A DNA stretch of 17,444 nt from Bacteroidales bacterium (GTDB taxonomy: Bacteria; Bacteroidota; Bacteroidia; Bacteroidales; Muribaculaceae). The stretch is taken from contig SFER01000042.1 in the NCBI GenBank assembly GCA_004557195.1, positions 1 to 17,444 of the forward strand, in the 5' to 3' direction. Positions 1 to 7,300 of this stretch are shown one piece after another. Below the pieces are notes generated by a model. It was not told the DNA's origin, ran no database searches, and saw only the letters and a program-made list of their open reading frames with translations. Each line of letters begins with the position of its first letter. Within the stretch, counting starts at the first letter, position 1. A program made the translations under genes and the position numbers.

Positions 1-57
1 ACTATGTTTTCATCACTATCTTTGCACCGATATCGGCTGCCGCCATGATATAGACGC

Positions 58-86
58 AAAAAGAGGCCGCCCCGGGGGCAGCCTCT
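58..86 (-). terminator. Rho-independent terminator after glyA
   Basis: Read on the minus strand, the 25 nt at 86-62 form an almost perfect hairpin: AGAGGC pairs with GCCTCT, followed by one T-G wobble and a run of G-C pairs around a very small loop. It is followed directly by five T (58-62). It lies about 20 nt after the glyA stop codon, where the end of the pyrB-pyrI-flavin reductase-glyA transcript is expected. The other strand has only a weak T-rich tail, so activity from the right-hand side is the main expectation. Confidence 0.85.
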
Positions 87-106
87 ATTATTATATGTGT
101 GCGATT

Positions 107-1387
107 TTAATAGGCAAACATTGGGTAGGATTCCATGGTCTTGTTCACCTTGGCGCGAACGGCGGCAATTACGGCGTCATCGGCAGGCGAACGGAGCACG
201 GTGTCTATCATCTCGGCAATTTCGCCCATGAGTTCCTCTTTGGCACCGCGTGTGGTGATGGCAGGGGTGCCGAGGCGGATACCGGAAGTTTGGAATGGTG
301 AGCGAGAGTCGAACGGCACCATGTTTTTGTTGGCGGTGATGTCGGCTGCCACGAGAGCCTTCTCTGCCACCTTACCGGTGAGTTCGGGGAACTTGGTGCG
401 GAGGTCAACGAGGATGCAGTGGTTGTCGGTGCCACCCGAAACGATGTTGTAGCCCATGTCGATGAGTGCCTGAGCGAGGACGCGGGCGTTTTTCTGCACT
501 TGCTTCTGGTATTCTTTGAACTCGGGTTGAAGAGCCTCGCCGAATGCCACAGCCTTGGCAGCGATTACATGCTCAAGCGGACCGCCTTGCACGCCGGGGA
601 ACACGGCGCTGTCGAGAAGCGACGACATCTTGCGGATTTCGCCTTTGGGAGTTTTCTTGCCGAAGGGGTTGTCGAAATCCTTGCCCATCATAATCACACC
701 GCCACGGGGACCGCGAAGGGTCTTGTGAGTGGTTGTGGTTACGATATGGGCATATTTCACCGGGTTGTCGAGCAATCCGGCGGCGATAAGACCTGCAGGG
801 TGAGCCATATCGAACATAAAGATGGCACCTACCTCGTCGGCAATGCGGCGAATGCGGGCATAGTCCCACTCGCGCGAGTAGGCGCTTGCGCCACCCACGA
901 TGAGTTTCGGGCGCTCGCGGCGCGCTGTCTCTTCGAGTTGGTCATAATCCACGAGGTTGGTGTCTGGAGTTACGTTGTATTCTATAGGTTGGAACACGAG
1001 ACCGGAGAAATTCACCGGGCTTCCGTGAGAGAGGTGTCCACCGTGAGAGAGGTTCAATCCCATAAATTTGTCGCCGGGCTTGAGAACGCTCATAAACACA
1101 GCCATATTGGCTTGTGCACCCGAGTGAGGCTGCACGTTAGCCCATTCGGCACCGAAAAGTTGCTTGAGGCGTTCGATAGCGATGTTTTCCGACTCATCCA
1201 CCACCTCGCAGCCGCCGTAGTAGCGGTGTCCGGGATAGCCTTCGGCATATTTGTTGGTGAGGCAAGAGCCCATGGCTTGCATCACTTGGTCGCTCACAAA
1301 GTTTTCGGAAGCGATGAGTTCGATACCTTTCTTTTGGCGTTGATGTTCACGCTCGATAATGTCAAAAATCTGTTTGTCTTTAAGCAT
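107..1387 (-). CDS. glyA: Serine hydroxymethyltransferase
   Basis: This cytosolic PLP enzyme interconverts serine plus tetrahydrofolate with glycine plus 5,10-methylene-tetrahydrofolate, the main source of one-carbon units for thymidylate, purines and methionine. The 426 residues match the usual family length. The PLP lysine lies in THKTLRGPRGG (Lys222), preceded by the TTTT stretch of the family. FDMAHPAG (Asp193, His196) gives the cofactor-contacting Asp and His. SHGGHLSHG (114-122) and KYAEGYPGHRYYGG (46-59) are hallmark motifs of the N-terminal half. The start is the ATG 40 nt after the flavin reductase stop. That gap is AT-rich with no promoter match, so glyA is probably the last gene of the pyrBI operon. 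No glycine or tetrahydrofolate riboswitch is seen in front of it. Confidence 0.98.
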   Translation of the reverse strand: MLKDKQIFDIIEREHQRQKKGIELIASENFVSDQVMQAMGSCLTNKYAEGYPGHRYYGGCEVVDESENIAIERLKQLFGAEWANVQPHSGAQANMAVFMSVLKPGDKFMGLNLSHGGHLSHGSPVNFSGLVFQPIEYNVTPDTNLVDYDQLEETARRERPKLIVGGASAYSREWDYARIRRIADEVGAIFMFDMAHPAGLIAAGLLDNPVKYAHIVTTTTHKTLRGPRGGVIMMGKDFDNPFGKKTPKGEIRKMSSLLDSAVFPGVQGGPLEHVIAAKAVAFGEALQPEFKEYQKQVQKNARVLAQALIDMGYNIVSGGTDNHCILVDLRTKFPELTGKVAEKALVAADITANKNMVPFDSRSPFQTSGIRLGTPAITTRGAKEELMGEIAEMIDTVLRSPADDAVIAAVRAKVNKTMESYPMFAY

Positions 1388-1427
1388 AATCAGAGTTTTT
1401 TGTTTAGATATTTTGAGAATTAATTTG

Positions 1428-2006
1428 TTAGCGTTTTTTCGACGGCGACTTTCTCACGGTCCAGCCGAAATGGCCTATTTCATCGCCCATCGAGTGGTAG
1501 TGTCCGTGGCAATACACGAGCATACGCGCGCGGTCGAGTTCAAATGCACCCGATTCGGGATTGATAAAAGCATCGTCGGCAATCACGTTCACCACATCGG
1601 CAATAAACATGTGGTGCGAGCCGAGATCCTTCACCTCTTTCACCCGGCACTCTATCGAGAGGGGCGACTCGGCGATATAGGGGCAAGCCACTGCTACTCC
1701 GGGAGCCGGAGTGAGATGGCATTTCTCCCATTTGTCCACCTCGGCACCCGATTTCACGCCACACCAGTCGGTGGCTCGAGCGAGAGCCTCGGTGGTGAGG
1801 TTGATGGTAAATTCGCCGGTGCTGCGAATTATGTCGTAGCTGTGCCTCTCTGGGCGCACCGAGATGTAGCACATGGGTGGATTGGTGCAGATGGTTCCGG
1901 TCCAACACACAGTGATGATGTTGTGCTCCCCCTCGAGGGTGCCGCAACTCACCATCACGGCAGGGAGCGGATAAATCATTGTTCCTGGTTTCCAGTTTTG
2001 CTTCAT
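1428..2006 (-). CDS. Flavin reductase-like FMN-binding protein (flavoredoxin type)
   Basis: The 192-residue protein is a split-barrel FMN-binding protein of the flavin reductase-like / flavoredoxin group. Visible family features are an N-terminal strand region PAVMVSCG (about 15-22), the segment TVCWTGTICTNPPMCYIS (32-49), RPERHSYDIIRSTGEFTINL (51-70), the CGVKSGAEVDKW stretch and the LGSHHMFIADV segment. Proteins of this family bind FMN and either reduce free flavin with NAD(P)H or act as small electron carriers; the physiological partner cannot be told from sequence. It lies 19 nt after pyrI and 40 nt before glyA in one direction, so it is probably co-transcribed with them. A link to folate or pyrimidine redox chemistry is tempting but is only inference. 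The start is the first ATG after the pyrI stop. Confidence 0.9.
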   Translation of the reverse strand: MKQNWKPGTMIYPLPAVMVSCGTLEGEHNIITVCWTGTICTNPPMCYISVRPERHSYDIIRSTGEFTINLTTEALARATDWCGVKSGAEVDKWEKCHLTPAPGVAVACPYIAESPLSIECRVKEVKDLGSHHMFIADVVNVIADDAFINPESGAFELDRARMLVYCHGHYHSMGDEIGHFGWTVRKSPSKKR

Positions 2007-2025
2007 TGCGATGAGGAGTGGAGGA

Positions 2026-2487
2026 TTATTTGATAATGATATCGTCGCCCGACACCTCGCGTTCGCAATAATGGCAGCGGATTACACGGTTCTCGCGATC
2101 GACCACATGGAATCGTGTGGACATCGGCTCATTGTTGGAGATACACTTGGGGTTGCCACACTTCACGATATCCACAATCTCGTCGGGGAGCGACACGCGG
2201 TGCTTATCCACAATCTCGTAGTTGCGAATCACGTTGATATTGGCATTGGGAGCAACGAGGGCTATTCGGCTCAATGTCTCCTCGGGGAAGAACACGTCGG
2301 CAATCTTGATAATCCCCTTTTTGCCATAGCGCCGGCTGCTGAGGTTGTTACCGATGGTTACACTGTTGGGGAGATTGGCAATGCCAAGCAGATCCACCAC
2401 TTTGAAAAGCGAGTGGGGTGGGATATGGTCGATAACGGTGCCGTTTTCGAGAGCGGCGACAGCAAGTTCTTTCTTCATGTTGTTCAT
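2026..2487 (-). CDS. pyrI: Aspartate carbamoyltransferase regulatory subunit
   Basis: PyrI is the zinc-binding regulatory chain of aspartate transcarbamoylase. In the well-studied enzyme it joins catalytic trimers into a dodecamer and binds CTP/UTP (inhibition) or ATP (activation). The 153 residues match the family length. The N-terminal nucleotide-binding domain opens with AALENGTVIDHIPPHSLFKV. The C-terminal zinc domain shows all four cysteine ligands: Cys110 and Cys115 in CGNPKC, Cys138 and Cys141 in CHYC. The start ATG at 2487-2485 overlaps the pyrB stop in an ATGA arrangement, implying translational coupling and equal supply of the two chains. A second ATG three codons in (MKKELAV) is an alternative start. 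Confidence 0.97.
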   Translation of the reverse strand: MNNMKKELAVAALENGTVIDHIPPHSLFKVVDLLGIANLPNSVTIGNNLSSRRYGKKGIIKIADVFFPEETLSRIALVAPNANINVIRNYEIVDKHRVSLPDEIVDIVKCGNPKCISNNEPMSTRFHVVDRENRVIRCHYCEREVSGDDIIIK

Positions 2488-3422
2488 TTTGCTGAATTTT
2501 TAAGTTGAGTCAAATCAATGCCGAGCACCTTGCAGATGATAGCCTGGCGAGCATAAAGTCCGTTTTGTGCCTGATTGAAATAGTAAGCCTTGGGGTTGTC
2601 ATCGACATCGGGGTTGATTTCGCCCACACGCGGCAGCGGATGGAGGATGCGCAGATTGGGGCGTGAGTCGGCAAGCATAGCATTGCGCAAGGTGTAGATA
2701 TTCTTCACGCGTTCATATTCGTCGAGGTCGGTGAAACGCTCGCGTTGCACGCGTGTCATATACAGGATATCGGTGTTGTTGATAATTTCGGGGCCGAAAT
2801 CGCGGCTTTCGGTGTATTTAATGCCGTGCTGGTCGCAGAAAATCTTGTATTCCACCGGCATTTTCAACTCGTCGCAAGCGATGAAATTGAAAGTGGGGTT
2901 GAAGTGATACATCGCCATAATGAGCGAGTGGACGGTGCGCCCGTATTTGAGGTCGCCCACGAGGGTGATGTTGAGGTTGTCGAGCCGCCCTTGTGTCTTG
3001 TAGATTGAGAAGAGGTCGAGCATCGTCTGCGACGGGTGTTGGTTGGCGCCGTCGCCGGCATTGATAATGGGAACGGGCGACACCTCGGTGGCATAGAGAG
3101 CCGCTCCCTCGAGATAGTGGCGCATGATGATTAAATCGACATAGTTGCTCACCATCTTTATGGTGTCTTTGAGGGTCTCCCCTTTCGACGAACTGGTGGT
3201 GGCGGCATCCGAGAAGCCGATAACACGGCCGCCGAGCCTGTTCACTGCTGTCTCGAAACTCAAGCGAGTGCGGGTTGACGGCTCGAAAAACAAGGTTGCA
3301 ATCACCTTCCCGTCGAGCAGGTGTTGATTGGGGTGCGCCTCAAAGAAAGCGGCATCGGAGATGAGTTGGAGTATCTCATCCTTGGTCAATTGCGATATTG
3401 ACACTAAACTTCGTTTGTCCAT
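2484..3422 (-). CDS. pyrB: Aspartate carbamoyltransferase catalytic subunit
   Basis: PyrB condenses carbamoyl phosphate and aspartate to N-carbamoyl-aspartate, the first committed step of pyrimidine synthesis. The 312 residues are the usual length for the catalytic chain. Carbamoyl-phosphate contacts are intact: FFEPSTRTRLSFE (Ser-Thr-Arg-Thr-Arg at 49-53), the SSSKGET loop (77-83) supplied from the neighbouring chain, RHYLEGAA (101-108) and HPSQTMLD (129-136). The aspartate side has RVQRERF (224-230) and HPLPRVGEI (261-269). It is the first structural gene after a leader with a terminator hairpin, and its stop overlaps the pyrI start by 4 nt. The start ATG lies about 35 nt beyond the leader T-run, so readthrough past that terminator should set its expression. 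Confidence 0.98.
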   Translation of the reverse strand: MDKRSLVSISQLTKDEILQLISDAAFFEAHPNQHLLDGKVIATLFFEPSTRTRLSFETAVNRLGGRVIGFSDAATTSSSKGETLKDTIKMVSNYVDLIIMRHYLEGAALYATEVSPVPIINAGDGANQHPSQTMLDLFSIYKTQGRLDNLNITLVGDLKYGRTVHSLIMAMYHFNPTFNFIACDELKMPVEYKIFCDQHGIKYTESRDFGPEIINNTDILYMTRVQRERFTDLDEYERVKNIYTLRNAMLADSRPNLRILHPLPRVGEINPDVDDNPKAYYFNQAQNGLYARQAIICKVLGIDLTQLKNSAK

Positions 3423-3457
3423 AAAACAACGCTGGAAATAACTTTAAATTCAACCAC

Positions 3458-3500
3458 AAAAAAAGCCAATCCTAACCCGATACGAGGCTAACGATTGACT
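3458..3500 (-). terminator. Candidate pyrBI attenuator: intrinsic terminator in the pyrB leader
   Basis: On the minus strand, AGTCAATC (3500-3493) pairs with GATTGGCT (3471-3464), 8 bp with one T-G wobble. After a small internal loop TAGCC (3490-3486) pairs with GGTTA (3477-3473), closing an 8-nt loop. The hairpin is followed immediately by seven T (3464-3458). It sits between the promoter and pyrB, about 35 nt before the pyrB start, so it should stop transcripts before the structural genes unless prevented. The stop codon of the upstream small ORF (3490-3488) lies in the inner stem, so a ribosome reaching it would physically block folding. Seen: hairpin, T-run and position. Inferred: regulation by pyrimidine nucleotide levels. 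Confidence 0.72.
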
Positions 3501-3613
3501 GCACGACAAGAACAAGGGCAAAAGAGGCGCTGCAGGCGCGTGATGCGAGCCCCCCGCCACAAGTGCCACTCCGGAAAGAAGCCATCCTCTATTGTCTCAC
3601 GTTTCTTGTTCAT
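3488..3613 (-). CDS. Possible 41-residue pyr leader peptide
   Basis: A small ORF runs from ATG at 3613-3611 to TAG at 3490-3488, beginning MNKKRETIEDGFF and ending in CRAVNR. It fills the leader between the promoter and the attenuator hairpin, and its stop falls within the hairpin. In length and placement it resembles the 44-residue PyrL peptide of enterobacteria, although no residue similarity is claimed. The latter half is pyrimidine-rich (3526-3506: CTC TTT TGC CCT TGT TCT TGT), as expected for a site where polymerase pauses when UTP is low. The weak point is the start: the ATG is only 5 nt after the last base of the -7 box, so the mRNA would be leaderless or nearly so and no ribosome binding site is possible. 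It may be non-coding RNA instead. Confidence 0.4.
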   Translation of the reverse strand: MNKKRETIEDGFFPEWHLWRGARITRLQRLFCPCSCRAVNR

Positions 3614-3617
3614 AGTG

Positions 3618-3648
3618 CAAAGTTAAGTGTTTTTTCGCAACCCGCAAA
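3618..3648 (-). promoter_or_regulatory. Bacteroidetes-type promoter of the pyrBI operon
   Basis: On the minus strand TTTG (3648-3645) is followed after exactly 19 nt by TAACTTTG (3625-3618). This matches fully the primary sigma factor consensus known for Bacteroidetes (TTTG at -33, 19-21 nt, TAnnTTTG at -7). Transcription should begin within a few bases of 3613. It fires away from ruvA and into the pyrB leader. No competing match is seen closer to pyrB. Confidence 0.78.
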
Positions 3649-3723
3649 CACCCGGCGGCAATTTTTCTTCGCCCCACCGACACGAATTGTTGCGACAAAA
3701 AGAGAATTATGAGAAAAAAACAC

Positions 3724-3731
3724 TAAATTTG
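3724..3731 (+). promoter_or_regulatory. Possible -7 box for ruvA-sprA
   Basis: TAAATTTG matches the Bacteroidetes TAnnTTTG -7 element and sits 23 nt before the ruvA ATG in an AT-rich stretch. No TTTG is found at the expected 19-21 nt upstream, so the match is only partial. Because ruvA, sprA and the 420-residue gene are spaced by 19 and 26 nt, one promoter here could serve all three. Confidence 0.4.
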
Positions 3732-3754
3732 TGGTATTAAAATCGTAAAACAGC

Positions 3755-4336
3755 ATGATTGAATATATCAAAGGTGAAATCACCGACCTCACCCCCACCT
3801 ATGCCGTTCTCGAGAACAATGGCATCGGCTATTTGCTCAACATTTCTCTCAACTGCTACACTTTCCTGCAGGGGCAGAGCAATTGCAGGCTCTATGTCCA
3901 CGAGGCGATTCGCGAGGATGCCCACATCCTCTACGGCTTTGCCGACCGCCGCGAGCGCGAATTGTTCCTGCTGCTCATCACCGTGTCGGGCGTGGGAGCG
4001 GGCACGGCAAGGATGATTCTTTCGTCATTTCGCCCTGCCGAACTGGAGCAGATTATCGCCACCGGCAACGACTCGCAACTCAAAGCGGTGAAAGGAATCG
4101 GCGGAAAAACGGCTCAAAGAATAATTGTTGACCTCAAAGATAAAATAAATGCGGTAGGTGATTCGTTATTAATACAGGCTACGCCCTCGAGCGAGCATTT
4201 CGACGAGGCATTTGCGGCTCTGGTCACTCTCGGTTTTCCCAAGCAGGCGGCGCAGAAGGTGCTCAAGAAACTGTATGGCGAAAACCCCGACCTGGCTGTG
4301 GATGTCGCGATAAAACTTGCTTTGAAAATGCTCTGA
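3755..4336 (+). CDS. ruvA: Holliday junction branch migration protein RuvA
   Basis: RuvA binds four-way DNA junctions as a tetramer and loads the RuvB helicase for branch migration during recombination repair. The 193 residues match the family. An N-terminal OB-fold domain (about 1-64) begins MIEYIKGEI and includes GIGYLLNIS. Two helix-hairpin-helix motifs follow, GVGAGTARMILSSF (79-92) and GIGGKTAQRIIVDL (114-127), which contact the DNA backbone. After a linker comes the small C-terminal domain (about 148-193, FDEAFAALVTLGFPKQAA) that binds RuvB. Neither ruvB nor ruvC is adjacent. The gene is divergent from the pyrimidine operon and is followed after 19 nt by sprA, so the two are likely co-transcribed. 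Confidence 0.97.
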   Translation: MIEYIKGEITDLTPTYAVLENNGIGYLLNISLNCYTFLQGQSNCRLYVHEAIREDAHILYGFADRRERELFLLLITVSGVGAGTARMILSSFRPAELEQIIATGNDSQLKAVKGIGGKTAQRIIVDLKDKINAVGDSLLIQATPSSEHFDEAFAALVTLGFPKQAAQKVLKKLYGENPDLAVDVAIKLALKML

Positions 4337-4355
4337 GGCTTCAAGTGCTGTGTAA

Positions 4356-7300
4356 ATGAGAAAAAAAGGCAGTAAATTAGGTATATTATTCTATATTTTG
4401 TGCGGAATATTGATTTATTCGGCATACAATTTTTATGCCTATGGGCAATATACCAAATCCACTCTGCCTCCGCCTCCTCCGGCAGGCGACTACCCCGCTC
4501 CGGCAAAGGGCGACTCGATTCCGATGCCCTACCCGGTGTCGCGCACCATCCCCACTTCCTACGACGACATCACTTCGCCCGGGAAGAAGGCTGTGGATTT
4601 GAAAAATCCCAAGAACATCACCACAGTTGCCGAATATGACTACACCACGGGGTGCTACATCATCCGCACCAAGATTGGCGACATGGAGATTGCCACCCCG
4701 TTTATGCTGAGCAGCGACGAATACAACAATGTAACGCTGCGCAAGTCGATGACCGAATACTACAGGCAGAAAAATGCCGAACTCTATGCCAACGATGGCA
4801 AAAAGGAGTTTAACTTCCTCGATATGCAATTCGGACTCGGACCATTAGAGAAGGTGTTTGGTCCCGGCGGACTTCAACTCAAGACCAACGGCTCGATTAC
4901 GCTCAACATGGGTATCAAATCCAACAAAACCGACAACCCCGCGTTGCCGGTGAACTCGCGTCGCAACACCTATTTCGACTTCGACCAGAAAATCCAGGCC
5001 ACTATCGCAGCCACGGTGGGCGACAAGATGAAATTCAACATGAGCTACAACACCGATGCCACATTTGAATTTGACTCCAAGAATCTCAAACTCGCCTACG
5101 AAGGGAAAGAGGACGAGATTATCAAGAATATCGAGGCAGGTAATGTGAGCATGACCACCGGGTCGTCGCTCATCAAGGGTAGCACCGCGCTCTTTGGTAT
5201 CAAAACCAAATTGCAATTTGGCAAACTCACAGCGACAGCACTCGTGTCGCAACAAAACAGCGAAACACAGTCGGTGAGCACACGCGGCGGAGCGCAAACC
5301 ACCTCGTTCTCAATCAATATCGACAACTACGACCAGAACCGGCACTTCTTCCTGGGGCATTTCTTCCGCGACAACTATGACAAGTTTGCCGCCAAGCTCC
5401 CCATCGTGTCGTCGGGTGTCAACATCACCCGCATCGAGGTGTGGGTAACCAACAAGCGCAACAATTTCAACGAGAGCCGCAACTTTGTGTCGTTCATGGA
5501 TATGGGCGAGAGCACCCACATCCTCAATGACCACTGGATAGGCAATCCCGGCATCGAAATACCCACCAACGACGCCAACAGCCTCATGAACGAGATTCGC
5601 ACGCAATACCCCGATGCGCGCAACATCAACCTCGTAACTCAGGCTCTCGAGCCGCTCGGCACCTACAACATCGACGGCGGTCGCGACTATGAGAAAGTGG
5701 AGAAGGCTCGCCTCCTCACCTCAAGCGAATACACCCTCAACGCCACCCTCGGCTACATCTCGCTGAAGTCGGCACTCAACGCCGACGAGGTGCTCGCCGT
5801 GGCATACGAATACACCTACCAGGGAAAGACCTACCAAGTGGGCGAATTTTCGGGCGACGTTACCAACACCGACCAGTCGCTCTACCTCAAGATGCTCAAG
5901 GGCACCACCGCATCGCCCTACACCCCGATGTGGGACCTCATGATGAAAAACGTGTATTCTCTCGGCGCCTACTCGGTGCAAAAGAGCAATTTCAAGCTCA
6001 ATATCAAGTATTTGAGCGACACTACCGGAACCGAAATCACCTATCTCCCAATCCAAGGGCTCAACAACCAAACCTTATTGCAGATTATGAACCTCGACCG
6101 CCTCGACAAGAACAACCAGACAGGTAGCGACGGTTATTTCGACTTCATCGAAGGCTACACGATAATTCCGTCGAACGGCAAGGTGATTTTCCCGGTTGTA
6201 GAGCCGTTTGGCGAATGGCTTGAGAAGAAAATCGACAACCCTGCCATCTCCGACAAGTTTGTGTTCAAGGAGCTGTATGACTCCACGCTCACCGTGGCTC
6301 GCCAGATGCAGGACAAGAACAAATATGTGCTCACCGGCGAATATCAGGCATCGAGCGGCTCGCAAATCAGGCTCAACGCTATGAATGTGCCGCGAGGCTC
6401 GGTGGTGGTAACTGCCGGAGGTGTAACCCTCACCGAAAACAGCGACTACACGGTGGATTACAACATGGGTATCGTAACCATCCTCAACCAGAGCATCATC
6501 GATGCCGGAACAAGCATCAATGTGTCGATGGAAAACCAGTCGATGTTCAGCACTCAGCGCAAAACGCTCCTCGGTCTCGACCTCAACTACCAGTTCAATA
6601 AAGATTTCAACATCGGAGCCACCGTGATGCACTTCTCCGAGCGTTCCATCACCGAGAAAGTGGCGATAGGCTCCGAGACCATCAACAACACCATCTGGGG
6701 CTTGAACCTCAGCTATAACAACAAGTTTATGTGGCTCACCAACCTTTTGGGCAAGATACCCACGGTGAATGCCACTGCACCTTCGTCGGTGAGCCTCACT
6801 GCCGAATTTGCCCAACTCATTCCCCACGCGCAAAAGACCGGCTCGACCAAGGGTAGCTCGTATATCGACGATTTCGAGACCACACAAACCGGTATCGACC
6901 TCCGCTCCCCCTATTCCTGGTTCCTCGCTTCGACTCCATACGACAACTCCAGCGGAGCACTTTTCCCCGAAGCGGCATTGAGCAACAATACCGAATATGG
7001 CAAAAACCGTGCCCTCCTCGCTTGGTACTACATCGACAGGATGTTCACCCAGCGCAATTCGTCGAGCGCGCCCGGATACATCAAAAACGACGAGGAGCAA
7101 CAGTCCAACTTGTATGTGCGCGAAATCACACAACGCGAGTTGTTCCCCGCCAAGGAGCTCAACTATGGCGAGTCTTCGACTATCCAAACTCTCAACCTCT
7201 CGTTCTACCCCGAGGAACGCGGTCCGTATAACCTCGATGCCACCAACATCGACGATAACGGCAAACTCCTCTTCCCCGAGAAACGCTGGGGCGGCATCAT

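Noticed and set aside
17..24. TATCTTTG on the plus strand, a full match to the Bacteroidetes -7 box
   Set aside because: No gene follows on that strand and the place for a -33 box is outside the window. Several chance matches to TAnnTTTG are expected in a sequence this long. A short RNA ending at the 62-86 hairpin is possible but unsupported.
419..1423. Long plus-strand open frame of 334 codons antisense to glyA
   Set aside because: It mirrors a confidently identified gene and has low-complexity His/Val/Ala/Gly-rich composition. Antisense frames of this length are common opposite genes with GC-rich third positions.
1388..1427. Possible riboswitch (glycine or tetrahydrofolate) in front of glyA
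   Set aside because: The gap is only 40 nt, AT-rich and without a plausible aptamer fold.
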